DNA of 64,000 nucleotides from Phycisphaerales bacterium. Its GTDB lineage: Bacteria > Planctomycetota > Phycisphaerae > Phycisphaerales > UBA1924. Made by a program: the position numbers and the translations under genes. The stretch lies in assembly GCA_026982335.1 (NCBI GenBank), contig JALSHH010000047.1, positions 1-64,000 of the forward strand. Direction: 5' to 3'. Positions 26,272 through 35,564 of the stretch are shown piece after piece; the first letter of the stretch is position 1, and every line of letters starts with the position of its first letter. The notes beneath the pieces are model-generated. The model had not been told where the DNA came from. It saw only the letters and a program-made list of their open reading frames with translations, and searched no databases.

Positions 26272-27131
26272 CAGTCTTGATCCAAACCATCACCCAAATC
26301 GTCATCCGTATCTTCCTTGATGATCTTGGCGCACGCCACGCGGATGCCTTGAAGCTGAAGATCAGGAACGAACGCTTCGATCAGTTCATCGTCCTCAAGC
26401 AGCCCCATATCACCACCGGTCGCAATGATTTGTGGATAACCCTCATAAAACTGGGCATAGCGCTCAGCGAGGTACCGAATCGCCCCACGGGCAGCAGCTG
26501 CCACCCCCAGAATCATCGCATCATCGGTCTGCTTACCCGGCTCGCAAGACTTTGCATCAAGATTGCGCGGACTGAGCTTGGGCAGGCCGGCGGTGCTTTG
26601 ATGCAATGAATCGAGCATGGTCGAAATCCCAGGCAAGATCGCCCCGCCATGAAACACCCCCTCGCCATCGACAAAGTCCACCGTGATCGCCGTGCCCATA
26701 TCCACCACCACGCACGCCTGCCTGACGACATCGAACGCGCCCAAAGCGCACAAGAGCCGATCCTGCCCGACCGTTTTTTCACCTGATTCAGTCAGTGTGT
26801 GCCGAATCGGGATATCAAGATCGCGCCCAAGCCGATGAGCAGACCACCCAAACTTCGATTTGATTGCCTCTTCGATCGCATCGGCTGCCGACTGTGATAC
26901 AGCAGAAATCAAAATCACAGGCTCATCGGAGGGAAACTCGAACTCATCGAACAAAGCCCAAGCCAACGAAGCGATCTCCCCCGGCTCATCAGTCAGAATC
27001 GATTGAGCTTTGACACACTCCTTGCCCACCAACACGCCCACGCGCGTCCTGGTATTACCCACAGCGATGGCAAGAATGGTGCTGAGTGAAGAAGATTCAT
27101 TGGTTGAATTGGTTGGCATGGAATCGAACAT
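26271..27131 (-). CDS. coaX: Type III pantothenate kinase
   Basis: 286 residues, ASKHA fold, first step of CoA synthesis from pantothenate. Seen: phosphate-1 loop 'LAIAVGNTRTRVGVL', 'VGQDRLLCALGAF' (GxDR with the catalytic Asp), 'VVDMGTAITVDFVDGEGVFHGGAILPGI' (phosphate-2) and 'ATGGDMGLL'. The phosphate-1 Asp (normally D-x-G-N-T) is Ala23, an unusual change. Start ATG 27131 has no Shine-Dalgarno site but TATCAT 6 nt upstream. An internal ATG 5 codons later is possible. The stop overlaps the start of the GTPase gene. Confidence 0.88.
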   Translation of the reverse strand: MFDSMPTNSTNESSSLSTILAIAVGNTRTRVGVLVGKECVKAQSILTDEPGEIASLAWALFDEFEFPSDEPVILISAVSQSAADAIEEAIKSKFGWSAHRLGRDLDIPIRHTLTESGEKTVGQDRLLCALGAFDVVRQACVVVDMGTAITVDFVDGEGVFHGGAILPGISTMLDSLHQSTAGLPKLSPRNLDAKSCEPGKQTDDAMILGVAAAARGAIRYLAERYAQFYEGYPQIIATGGDMGLLEDDELIEAFVPDLQLQGIRVACAKIIKEDTDDDLGDGLDQD

Positions 27132-27137
27132 ACCCAG

Positions 27138-27143
27138 ATGATA
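27138..27143 (-). promoter_or_regulatory. -10-like TATCAT 6 nt before coaX start (leaderless-type)
   Basis: TATCAT-N6-ATG on the minus strand, the same hexamer and spacing as in front of trmD. Confidence 0.5.
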
Positions 27144-27260
27144 TCCCCGAAACCTCGCTATCCCCGAAACCCGCTACCCAATCCTGATTTGTGGTGCACA
27201 TCGTTGCCCGGAGTTTGCTATCCTTGCCTATTCAAATGCGCAAAGCTGCGAGAGAACCTC

Positions 27261-28268
27261 ATGCCCACCTGCCAAATTGACCCATCCATCGAACGCAAAT
27301 CGGTCAAAGGATTCAAGTTCCCCTTGGGGGTATATCCTGTTGAAACCATAACTCCCATCGCAGGATACTCCGCCGAATTTGAGCCCGCAGAAAACACAGA
27401 CGAGATGGGCGACTGGGAAGCTTGGCCCGACCAATATGTCTTCGATATCGTCATGCCCGCCGACCGTGTCGAGCCCTTCTGGCACCAGATCTTTGCAATG
27501 ATGCCAAACCGGATTTTCCCCATCATCGACTACATCGGGCACGATGCCTACCGGGAAATCGACCCGTTCATGGCCTACGAGCCGGTGGGCAAAGAAAAAA
27601 TCATCGATGCCATCCGCCAATTCCGCCCATTCTTCTTTGAAGATGGGATGGTCGGATTTGGAGCCGTCTCCGAAGACCCCTTCTTCTATGTCTTCATCGA
27701 CGAGCACAAAATTGTGACCATCCGTGTCGAGCCCAAATACAAATCCCGTATCGAGAAGCTCCTCGGTGCCTTCGATCTCGAAGCCTGTGAAGAACCCGCC
27801 GGCGCCGATGCTGCTGCCCATGAACATCGAGGCGTACTCATCACCTCCCCAGAACATCCCGATCTCCTCACCGGCGACGAGATCCTCGAACGGATGCGCG
27901 ACGCTTGGGGACTGATACTCAATGTCGATCCTGAATCAAATGTGGATGACGAAGGCAATGAACTTGGAATTACCCATTGGCGCTGCCTGGCGCGATTCGC
28001 TACCGACCAAAACCCTGACGACCAATACGCCGAGCTTTACCTTACCGCCAGCTCGATCCACCAAGCAGAAGAACTCGCCCAACAAGGTATCGCTGCCGCC
28101 CTCAAATACCAAGGCGAATGGCTTGATATCGTAGTGATCTCGGCAGATCGACTCACCCCCAAACAAATCAACGAAGCCCTCGCCAAATCATCACCACCTA
28201 AACTATTCGACACAAAGGCGTTAGACAAGGAAACCGTACTCGCCATCCGTCATATCCACCCTACATAA
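27261..28268 (+). CDS. Hypothetical protein, unknown function
   Basis: 335 residues, acidic, soluble, no signal or membrane segment. I do not recognise a family. It appears to have an N-terminal alpha/beta half ('WPDQYVFDIVMPADRVEPFWHQI', 'IRQFRPFFFEDGMVGFGAV', 'FFYVFIDEHKIVTIRVEP') and, after an acidic linker at about 190, a second half ('ERMRDAWGLILNVDPESN', 'QYAELYLTASSIHQAEELAQQGI'). Codon use and base composition match the neighbours. Start ATG 27261 ('MPTCQIDPS') has weak purines (GAGAGA) upstream; the track start at 27138 overlaps the coaX promoter. Divergent from coaX. Confidence 0.7.
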   Translation: MPTCQIDPSIERKSVKGFKFPLGVYPVETITPIAGYSAEFEPAENTDEMGDWEAWPDQYVFDIVMPADRVEPFWHQIFAMMPNRIFPIIDYIGHDAYREIDPFMAYEPVGKEKIIDAIRQFRPFFFEDGMVGFGAVSEDPFFYVFIDEHKIVTIRVEPKYKSRIEKLLGAFDLEACEEPAGADAAAHEHRGVLITSPEHPDLLTGDEILERMRDAWGLILNVDPESNVDDEGNELGITHWRCLARFATDQNPDDQYAELYLTASSIHQAEELAQQGIAAALKYQGEWLDIVVISADRLTPKQINEALAKSSPPKLFDTKALDKETVLAIRHIHPT

Positions 28269-28753
28269 TCTCTCTATTGGCACACCCAAACCATCACGCA
28301 AGCCGCACACATCACACACAGAAACGAGAAATCCGCAAGAGTTCAAATGAGAAGCCAGATCAGATGGAACCTCCCGCTCACTGGAATCGAATAAGTCTCC
28401 CGCTGGGACATTTGGCGAGGCCCCGCTTCCCCGCCGTGGACGATCAATGACGATCAACAAGACCAATCAACAAGACCAATTGACAGAGAAATCAATGCGA
28501 AAAGGGTAAACTCATTGCCAATGGGATTGCGATTCTGCCTGAACCCCGATATCGTGCTCCCCTGCAAGAGTTCGCACAGGGGCACCAACAGGGGCACCAA
28601 TGGTCGAATCAACAACCCGCTCCGAGCAATCGCAGCAGACAATTCATTCTCGCGGAGAGGCTGCAATCGGTGCATACTCCCGCATGACAGTTCGCACAAA
28701 GATCGGGCACGAGCCCTTTCTTCTCACACATGATCCATAATGGAGTGATCCGG
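28269..28753. other. Intergenic region before the secretin gene
   Basis: 485 bp without a credible gene. It holds short direct repeats: 'ATCAACAAGACCAAT'-like units near 28455-28485 and 'AGGGGCACCAA' twice near 28575-28600. A TTGACA at about 28480 has no well-spaced -10. Small ORFs in the track here lack ribosome binding sites. Confidence 0.5.
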
Positions 28754-31700
28754 ATGTCACCCACCACTTATCGTTCAGTTCGTTCGTTGCTTCTCGCTGC
28801 TGTCGCCTTCACAGGCGTGCATGCAACCCCGGCACTCGCACTCCACTCCAGCCCCACCCTCGCAGAGCGAGCTACCAATGCCCAAGCGGTACTCGAACGC
28901 GCCACCGAGCTTATCGAAAACGCCAAGCTCATCCGTGCACGAGCCATGCTCCTGGCCCTCCAAGACTCCCCCGCCGGCGCCACGCTCAGCGATGCCCAAG
29001 GACAGCGTCTGTGGTCGCTGCTTGCCAATATCGAACGCAAAATCCAAAAAACCGATCGGCTTGAGATCAGCCTGCAAAAGGGCCAACTCGCCCTGAGCAA
29101 CGACAACCTCGTCGAAGCCAACAGACAAGCCGATGCAGTAATCAACTCCAATCGCTCCAACAGCGACCAAGTTCAAAGCGCCCAAGCAATCAAAGAGCTT
29201 GTTGCACTGCGCCAACACGAAGCCATGCCCAAGGTAGATAATGCGATCCAAATGGTATCGCAGGCTTTTGAGTCGGGCGACTACACCAACGCCAAGCTCC
29301 TCGTAATTCGCATTGGACAGCTCGGACTGGAGCTCACCGATACGCAAAATCAGACGCTTAACTCCTACCGTGATCGACTTACACAGCTTGAAGAAACACA
29401 AGGCGTTTCCTTCGGGTCATATAACCCTGCAATGGGTATGCTTGCTCCTGAGAGTGCCATGAACACCGATTGGCTCACAGGCGCAACTCAAGACGGCGCT
29501 CGATCAGGCTCATACCTTGGTCAGCCTGAAGAAAATGAACCCGTCACCATCGAGATCGAACTTGTCGAAGAACAACCCGAGATCGACCTGCTCGAAGCAG
29601 CCCGCAAATTTGAAGCCCAATCTTTGCTCGGACAGGCCAATATCGCCTTTGAAGAGCGCCGATTCAACCGAGCACTCGAGCTTTACTCGACCGTCATCAC
29701 CACCTTTAGCGCACAGGTTTCACCCGAAGAGCTCCAACTCGCCAAAGATCGTCAGCGTGAGGCCCAAATCCAACTTGGCACCCAAGGCGGCCCCGACGAC
29801 GACATCCTCGTCGACACCATCCAAGACGAGAGTCTCCAGCGCCAACGCGCCGAAGCCGCATTTCGCAACTATCTTCAACAAGCCCAGCAAGCACTGGCAG
29901 AGGGCGACACCAACACCGCCCGCAACCTTGCTGCCCAGGCCGACCTGACCATCAAACGGGCACGCGACACCATGCCCGAATCTGCCTTCGAGCAATACCT
30001 CGATTCGGTCGCGTCGCTCATCACCGACATCAACACCATCGAAGAACAACAGCGCATCGCTCAAGCAGAAGCAGAACGCCAACGCCTAGCAGAAGAAACC
30101 GCAGCCCTCGCAGCAGAACGCAACCAAGAGCGCAATGCCAAAATCGTCGCCAACCTCAACCGTGTCTTGGCACTCCAGCAAGAACTCAAATATGAAGAGG
30201 CACTCGAAGTCGTTGAGTCCATCCTCTTCCTTGACCCAAACAATCCATCAGGGTTGCTCCTCAAGGAGATCATCGAGGATATCTTGATCTACCGCGAGAA
30301 CCTTCATCTTCAGCGAACCAAGAGCCTGAGCTACGCGACCCAATCAGTCGACAACCAAGAAGCGATGATTGCTCCGCCTTCGATTATTGGATACCCAGAC
30401 GACTGGCCTGCGATTTCATTCCGCCGAGGCGACACCCTCGAATTTGCTGAATCTGAAGCAAACCGCGCCGTCTTCGCGACGATGCGCGACACCCGGATGC
30501 CCGTTGAATTCAACGACAACGCATTCGAAGATGTCATTGCGTTCATCGGCTCGACTGCCAACATTGACATTGATGTCGATTGGGAATCACTGGCCGATAT
30601 TGGCGTTGACCCCGACTCCCCTGTCAATCTCAAACTGCGAAGTGTCCAAGTATCCGTACTCCTCGATCGTGTGCTGAGCAAAGTCTCAGACCCCACGCTC
30701 CCGGCAGGGTGGGCGATCCAGGACGGCATCCTGACCATTGCTTCCGATGAGGTGCTCAGACTCAACACGGTCCTCGAAACCTACGACATCCGTGACCTAA
30801 TCTTTGCCGTCCCCGACTTTGACAATGCCCCCAACTTCAACCTCCAAAGTGCCGTCCAAGCAGCCAGCGGAAGTGGTGGCGGCGGTGGCAGCGGACGAAG
30901 CCCCTTCACTGGTGGTGCCCAGCAAGCCGACGACATCCCTCGCGATGAGCGTGTCCAGGCCATCATCGATCTCATTCAAGCGAATGTTGATCCAGACGGA
31001 TGGGTTTCCATCGGCGGCGACACCAGCTCAATCACCGAACTCAACGGCAACTTCATCATCACCTCCACACCCAAAAACCACCGCGCCATCATCGGGCTAC
31101 TCAACAAGCTCCGCCAACAGCGCGCAGTCCAAATCAATGTCGAAACACGATTCCTCTCGGTTGACCAAAACTTCTTCGAACAAATCGGCTTCGACCTTGA
31201 TGTTTACTTCAACGCCAACAACACCGAGTACCAGATCGCACGCACGATCGACCCTTCGCTGCTCCCATCGGACTACTTCGATTCCGAAGGGCAGTTGCTC
31301 GACAATGTCACCGGCAACGGGCTCCTCTTTGACACCGACGGCGACGGCATCCCTGATGCCATCGGAACCCAGCCTGTCTTTGGTCCCGGATTCAACGGCG
31401 GCACACTCCCCGATGGCACCCAGCTTGGGAGTGATCAGTTCTCAATCATCCGTGCAGCCCAGAACTCCTTCGGGCTCACCAATACACTCGCAGCGGGCAG
31501 CCAATTCGCATCAACCATCCTCGGACTCAATCCCGCCCTTGGAATTTCAGGACGATTCCTCGATGATATCCAGGTGGACTTTCTCGTCGAAGCAACCCAG
31601 GCAGACCAACGCTCAGTGAGCCTCACCGCCCCAAGGCTCACCTTCACCAACGGTCAGCGTGCCTTCATTGCCGTCTCGACCTCCCAAACTTTCGTCTCTG

Positions 31701-32218
31701 ACCTGACCCCCGTGGTCGGCTCGAGTGCTGGTGCCTTTGACCCCGTGATCTCGACCATCTCGACCGGTGTCGTGATTGATGTCACCGGCGTTGCTTCGGC
31801 AGATCGTCGATATGTCACCCTGACCATCCTGACCACCCAATCAAGCCTGACATTTGATCCCGACCCGATTGTGGTCGCGGGTGCTGCCGGTGGCGGCGGT
31901 GTCGCTGGCGGGGATGCTGGAGGCTTTGCTGGAACCATCCAGATCCCGATTGTGACTGCCGCCCAGATCAACACCACCGTGACCATCCCCGATCAAGGAA
32001 CCGTCCTGCTTGGCGGGCAGCGCATCGTCGATGAACTCGAAGTCGAAACCGGCGTCCCGGTGCTCTCGAAGATTCCGATCCTGAGCCGATTCTTCTCCAA
32101 CAGACTCGATACCAAGAGCGAAAAAACGCTTCTTGTTCTCCTCAAGCCAACGATCCTGATCCAGAACGAAGAGGAAGAACTCAACTTCCCCGGGCTCCTC
32201 GATCAACTCGGACGCTGA
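28754..32218 (+). CDS. Secretin (type II/III secretion or type IV pilus family) with large N-terminal helical region
   Basis: 1154 residues. Signal peptide at residues 1-30 ('SLLLAAVAFTGVHATPALA'). Residues about 35-530 are TPR-like and coiled-coil ('AEAERQRLAEETAALAAERNQER'). From about 590 come secretin N-domains ('VEFNDNAFEDVIAFIGSTANIDIDVDW', 'STPKNHRAIIGLLNKLRQQRAVQINVETRFL'), interrupted by a Gly/Ser-rich loop, then the secretin pore domain ending 'TTVTIPDQGTVLLGGQRI' and 'GVPVLSKIPILSRFF'. It should form the outer-membrane ring of a secretion or pilus machine; no other secretion genes are nearby. Start ATG 28754 has GGAG 8 nt upstream. A strong terminator follows. Confidence 0.9.
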   Translation: MSPTTYRSVRSLLLAAVAFTGVHATPALALHSSPTLAERATNAQAVLERATELIENAKLIRARAMLLALQDSPAGATLSDAQGQRLWSLLANIERKIQKTDRLEISLQKGQLALSNDNLVEANRQADAVINSNRSNSDQVQSAQAIKELVALRQHEAMPKVDNAIQMVSQAFESGDYTNAKLLVIRIGQLGLELTDTQNQTLNSYRDRLTQLEETQGVSFGSYNPAMGMLAPESAMNTDWLTGATQDGARSGSYLGQPEENEPVTIEIELVEEQPEIDLLEAARKFEAQSLLGQANIAFEERRFNRALELYSTVITTFSAQVSPEELQLAKDRQREAQIQLGTQGGPDDDILVDTIQDESLQRQRAEAAFRNYLQQAQQALAEGDTNTARNLAAQADLTIKRARDTMPESAFEQYLDSVASLITDINTIEEQQRIAQAEAERQRLAEETAALAAERNQERNAKIVANLNRVLALQQELKYEEALEVVESILFLDPNNPSGLLLKEIIEDILIYRENLHLQRTKSLSYATQSVDNQEAMIAPPSIIGYPDDWPAISFRRGDTLEFAESEANRAVFATMRDTRMPVEFNDNAFEDVIAFIGSTANIDIDVDWESLADIGVDPDSPVNLKLRSVQVSVLLDRVLSKVSDPTLPAGWAIQDGILTIASDEVLRLNTVLETYDIRDLIFAVPDFDNAPNFNLQSAVQAASGSGGGGGSGRSPFTGGAQQADDIPRDERVQAIIDLIQANVDPDGWVSIGGDTSSITELNGNFIITSTPKNHRAIIGLLNKLRQQRAVQINVETRFLSVDQNFFEQIGFDLDVYFNANNTEYQIARTIDPSLLPSDYFDSEGQLLDNVTGNGLLFDTDGDGIPDAIGTQPVFGPGFNGGTLPDGTQLGSDQFSIIRAAQNSFGLTNTLAAGSQFASTILGLNPALGISGRFLDDIQVDFLVEATQADQRSVSLTAPRLTFTNGQRAFIAVSTSQTFVSDLTPVVGSSAGAFDPVISTISTGVVIDVTGVASADRRYVTLTILTTQSSLTFDPDPIVVAGAAGGGGVAGGDAGGFAGTIQIPIVTAAQINTTVTIPDQGTVLLGGQRIVDELEVETGVPVLSKIPILSRFFSNRLDTKSEKTLLVLLKPTILIQNEEEELNFPGLLDQLGR

Positions 32219-32240
32219 GCCAATCTCTGAAAAATCATCA

Positions 32241-32269
32241 GGGCACACCCGTATGGTGTGCCCTTTTTT
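32241..32269 (+). terminator. Rho-independent terminator of the secretin gene
   Basis: GGGCACACC, 5-nt loop, GGTGTGCCC, then TTTTTT. Confidence 0.93.
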
Positions 32270-32363
32270 ATTTCCCGCCTGCTCATCGTGCCCGCCTCAA
32301 AAAAATGCACTATAGTGTGAGCCAGTATTCAACCAGTAATAACGCTTACGAGGATGTGCACCG

Positions 32364-32720
32364 ATGACCGATTCAAGACTCAGAATCTCGGAGAATGACG
32401 GGATCACCGTGGTCGAGTTTGTTGACCGCAATATCCTCGATGAGGCCAATATCCAAGCGATCAACGAAGAGATCACCGCGGTGATCGAACGAGCCGATAC
32501 CCCCAAACTGCTCATTAGTTTTTCCAATGTCGATCACCTCTCCTCGGCTGCATTAGGTGCACTGATCACCATCAACAACAAAATCCGCGAGAAAACCGGG
32601 CAGCTTCACCTTGCCAACATCGACCCACAAATCTATGAGGTCTTTGTCATCACCAGACTCAACAAACTCTTCAACATTCATGAGACCACCGACGAGGCAC
32701 ACGCCGCATTTACGAGTTGA
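32364..32720 (+). CDS. STAS-domain anti-sigma factor antagonist
   Basis: 118 residues, one STAS domain as in SpoIIAA/RsbV. The phosphorylatable serine would be S60 or S61 in 'FSNVDHLSSAALGALITI' (usually D-SSG-LG). When dephosphorylated such proteins bind an anti-sigma kinase. The next gene encodes an RsbW-type kinase, giving a partner-switching pair. Start ATG 32364 has GAGGA about 9 nt upstream. A palindrome CACTATAGTG lies about 50 bp upstream in the probable promoter. Confidence 0.9.
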   Translation: MTDSRLRISENDGITVVEFVDRNILDEANIQAINEEITAVIERADTPKLLISFSNVDHLSSAALGALITINNKIREKTGQLHLANIDPQIYEVFVITRLNKLFNIHETTDEAHAAFTS

Positions 32721-32787
32721 TCATACCGATTCTTTTCTTTCGTCCGCCTTTTTCCTTTGCATTTCGTACCATCTTCGTATCCAGAGC

Positions 32788-33225
32788 ATGAGTGATTCAC
32801 AAACCCATATCAAGGATGCGACAGCGATTGAGCTTGTCTATGATCGCAAACAAATCAACATGCTCATCGACCATATACTCGACCAGGCAGAGTCTCAAGG
32901 GTACAGCTCGAGCGCCCTCTTCGCCATCCGCTTGGCTATCGAGGAAGCAATCACCAATGCCTTTGAACATGGGCACGAAAAACTTGATCCTTCCACCCCC
33001 ATCCGTGTTGAGTACGCGGTCACAAAATACGCGGTCGAAGTCGCCATTGAAGATCAAGGTCCGGGATTCTCGCCGAGTACCCTACCCGACCCAACACTCC
33101 AAGAAAATCTCTCCAAACCATCAGGGCGAGGCGTGATGCTCATGCAAGCCTACATGACCGATGTCCACTTCAACAACACCGGCAACCGCGTCAAACTCCG
33201 CTATATCCGTCCGAATGACGCCTAA
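32788..33225 (+). CDS. RsbW-like serine kinase / anti-sigma factor (HATPase_c)
   Basis: 145 residues, GHKL ATPase. N-box 'AIEEAITNAFEHGHEKLD', G1 box 'EDQGPGFSP' and G2 'GRGVMLMQAYMTDVHF' are intact. It has the size and layout of stand-alone RsbW/SpoIIAB kinases that phosphorylate STAS proteins and sequester a sigma factor or another effector. It follows the STAS gene by 67 bp on the same strand. The target is not encoded nearby: the only sigma factor in the window (38.6 kb) is of the primary type. The track start at 32611 overlaps the STAS gene; 'MSDSQTHIKD' is the likely start. Confidence 0.9.
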   Translation: MSDSQTHIKDATAIELVYDRKQINMLIDHILDQAESQGYSSSALFAIRLAIEEAITNAFEHGHEKLDPSTPIRVEYAVTKYAVEVAIEDQGPGFSPSTLPDPTLQENLSKPSGRGVMLMQAYMTDVHFNNTGNRVKLRYIRPNDA

Positions 33226-33289
33226 CCCTCACAGTGAAGCACAAAGAACTCGCCTTTCCCACAGAATCGACCCCACCAGACGAATAACC

Positions 33290-33318
33290 TTGTTTTCGGA
33301 AAGAATCCAGACTACAAT
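33290..33318 (+). promoter_or_regulatory. Sigma-70 type promoter of the isc cluster
   Basis: TTGTTT (33290-33295), a 17-nt spacer and TACAAT (33313-33318), about 75 nt before iscS. It is the best -35/-10 pair I found in the window. Confidence 0.6.
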
Positions 33319-33394
33319 ACTCTGGAATGATTCTAAGCGTCAAGGTTTCACCCTCCGGTTTGATTCCATACCATTGCCCCTGCGAGGACTGATG

Positions 33395-34642
33395 ATGCGT
33401 GCCGAACTCCCCAAGTTGCCAATGTACCTCGATTACGCTGCCACCACCCCCTGCGACCCGCGCGTGGTCGAAGCCATGTTTCCCTATTTTACCGAAAAGT
33501 TCGGCAATCCTGGCTCCCGCAACCATTCCTTTGGTTGGGACGCAGAAGAGGCCGTCACCAAAGCTCGCCAGCAGGTCGCTGAACTCATCGGCGCCGACCC
33601 CAAAGAGATCATCTTCACCTCAGGTTCTACCGAATCCAACAACCTCGCCATCAAGGGCGCTGCCAATATGTACGCCAAGAAACCCACGGGACACACTCAG
33701 CGAGGCCACATCATCTCGGTGATCCACGAACATAAAGCTGTGCTTGATCCATGTAAACGTCTCGAAAAAGAGGGCTTCGAGGTCACCCTCATCGACCCTC
33801 AATCCGATGGCACCGTCACCCGCGAAATGATCGAAGCCGTCATCCGTGACGACACCATCCTCGTCACCGTGATGTGGGCCAACAACGAAATCGGCACCTT
33901 CAACGAAGTTCCCGAGATCGGTGCGCTCTGCCATGAGCGGGGCATCATCTTCCACACCGATGCGACCCAATGGGTCGGCAAAATGCCCACGAATGTCAAA
34001 AAGGACAATGTCGATCTGCTCTCACTCTCTGGGCACAAGATGTACGGGCCCAAGGGGATTGGCGCCCTCTATGTCCGTCGGCGTCGCCCACGCGTCCGCT
34101 TGATGGCACTCCAAGAGGGTGGCGGCCAAGAACGCGGATTTCGGTCAGGCACCTCCAATGTCACGGGCATCGTCGGGCTCGGCAAGGCCTGCGAACTCTG
34201 TGCAGCCGATATGGATGCCCAGCGCCAACGACTTGGAGCTCTACGAGACAAACTCGAAACCAAAATCACCAATGCCCTCGATGTTGTGCAGGTCAATGGA
34301 CACCCCGACAAACGCCTTGCCCACCTGACCAACATTTCTTTCGGATTCGTCGAAGGCGAAAGCTTGATGATGGCACTCAAAGAAATCGCCATGAGCTCAG
34401 GCTCGGCATGCACCAGCGCCTCGCTCGAACCGAGCTATGTCCTCAAAGCCTTGGGCGTCGGCGATGATCTGGCCCACTCTTCGCTTCGTATCAGTATGGG
34501 GCGATGGACCACCGAAGAAGAAATCGACTATGCCGGCGACAAAATCATCGAGGCGGTCAACAAACTCCGCGACCTCTCGCCTTTGTACGACATGCACAAC
34601 GAGGGTATCGATATCACCAAAATCGAATGGGCTGCCCACTAA
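33395..34642 (+). CDS. iscS: Cysteine desulfurase
   Basis: 415 residues, PLP enzyme that takes sulfur from cysteine onto an active-site Cys and passes it to IscU. Motifs: 'MYLDYAATTPCDPRV', 'FTSGSTESNNLAIKGA', the PLP lysine in 'SLSGHKMYGPKGIGALY' (about residue 215) and the catalytic cysteine loop 'SSGSACTSASLEPSYVLKALG'. The 'NHSFGWDAEEAV' and the long mobile loop mark group I (IscS) rather than SufS. Two adjacent ATG codons (33392, 33395) follow GAGGA; the second has better spacing. First gene of iscS-iscU-iscA, with its own promoter; no iscR is seen. Confidence 0.95.
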   Translation: MRAELPKLPMYLDYAATTPCDPRVVEAMFPYFTEKFGNPGSRNHSFGWDAEEAVTKARQQVAELIGADPKEIIFTSGSTESNNLAIKGAANMYAKKPTGHTQRGHIISVIHEHKAVLDPCKRLEKEGFEVTLIDPQSDGTVTREMIEAVIRDDTILVTVMWANNEIGTFNEVPEIGALCHERGIIFHTDATQWVGKMPTNVKKDNVDLLSLSGHKMYGPKGIGALYVRRRRPRVRLMALQEGGGQERGFRSGTSNVTGIVGLGKACELCAADMDAQRQRLGALRDKLETKITNALDVVQVNGHPDKRLAHLTNISFGFVEGESLMMALKEIAMSSGSACTSASLEPSYVLKALGVGDDLAHSSLRISMGRWTTEEEIDYAGDKIIEAVNKLRDLSPLYDMHNEGIDITKIEWAAH

Positions 34643-34674
34643 AGCACCCCTGAAGCAATACACAGGATTCAGTT

Positions 34675-35079
34675 ATGGCCTACTCAGAAAAAGTCATTGA
34701 ACACTACGAAAAACCCCGCAATGTTGGAACCTTTGGCACCCAAAAAGAAATCAAAGAGCGCACCGATATCGGAGTCGGACTTGTCGGCGCACCAGAGTGT
34801 GGCGATGTCATGCAGCTTCAGATCAAAGTCGACGACAACACTGGACGCATCGAAGACGCCAAGTTCAAATGCTTTGGATGCGGATCGGCCATTGCCAGCT
34901 CATCACTGGCGACTGAATGGCTCAAGGGAAAAACCCTTGATGAGGGCATGAAGATCAAAAATACTGAAATCGTCGAAGAGCTGTCTTTACCCCCGGTCAA
35001 GATTCATTGTTCCGTACTCGCCGAGGATGCGATCAAATCCGCCATTGCCGACTACAAGCAGAAGAACAGCAAGAACTAA
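34675..35079 (+). CDS. iscU: Fe-S cluster scaffold protein
   Basis: 134 residues. Start 'MAYSEKVIEHYEKPRNVG' is diagnostic. The cluster ligands C42 (in 'APECGDVM', with D44), C66 (in 'KFKCFGCG') and C112 (in 'KIHCSVLAEDAI') are present, as is the HscA-binding motif 'LPPVK' at 105-109. It assembles [2Fe-2S] clusters from IscS sulfur. Located 32 bp after iscS. hscA/hscB and fdx are not in the window. Confidence 0.96.
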   Translation: MAYSEKVIEHYEKPRNVGTFGTQKEIKERTDIGVGLVGAPECGDVMQLQIKVDDNTGRIEDAKFKCFGCGSAIASSSLATEWLKGKTLDEGMKIKNTEIVEELSLPPVKIHCSVLAEDAIKSAIADYKQKNSKN

Positions 35080-35154
35080 GCCAAGCCCCCGAGGCAAATG
35101 GGGCATAGAATCCAGACCTGCCGATGTGTGCAGGGTACAAATTTGGAGGCCGCA

Positions 35155-35511
35155 ATGAGTGCAGAGACAACACAAGAACAAGCAGTGACCTTGACTGAAT
35201 TGGCTGCCAAAGAAGTCAAAACAATTATTGCTTCGCAGGAACTCGATACTGAGAAGGTCCGATTGCGTATCGGCGTCAAAGGCGGTGGGTGCTCTGGATT
35301 TAGTTATCTGCTTGATCTCACTGAAACTCAAAAAGACACTGACGAAATTTTCGAGCAGCATGGAATCAAGATCATCATTGATCCTAAAAGCCTACTCTAC
35401 CTCAACGGCGTAACGGTCGATTTTAAGGATGAAATCATGGGACGCGGGTTTGTATTCAACAATCCCAATGCATCAAGCAGCTGTGGGTGCGGATCGAGTT
35501 TCTCTGTCTAA
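35155..35511 (+). CDS. iscA: Fe-S cluster carrier, IscA/ErpA family
   Basis: 118 residues, A-type carrier. The three cysteines are 'KGGGCSGFSYLLDL' and the C-terminal 'SSCGCG'. 'GRGFVFNNPNASSSCGCGSSFSV' is the typical end. It receives clusters from IscU and passes them to apo-proteins; IscA and ErpA cannot be told apart from sequence alone. Start ATG 35155 has GGAGG 5 nt upstream; the track start at 35098 is an extension. Third gene of the cluster, followed by a terminator. Confidence 0.93.
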   Translation: MSAETTQEQAVTLTELAAKEVKTIIASQELDTEKVRLRIGVKGGGCSGFSYLLDLTETQKDTDEIFEQHGIKIIIDPKSLLYLNGVTVDFKDEIMGRGFVFNNPNASSSCGCGSSFSV

Positions 35512-35538
35512 TGCATCATCCAAAGCCAAATGTTCCAT

Positions 35539-35564
35539 ACACCACGATTTTCGGGGTGTTTTTT
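35539..35564 (+). terminator. Terminator of the isc cluster
   Basis: Imperfect stem ACACC-A-CGA/TCG-G-GGTGT with one mismatch, then TTTTTT, 27 nt past the iscA stop. Confidence 0.65.

Noticed and set aside
28575-28600. CRISPR-like short direct repeats before the secretin gene
   Set aside because: Only two copies of an 11-mer, adjacent, without spacers or cas genes.
32310-32322. Palindrome CACTATAGTG as an operator for the STAS gene
   Set aside because: Ten bases only and without a recognisable regulator; mentioned in the STAS entry but not called.
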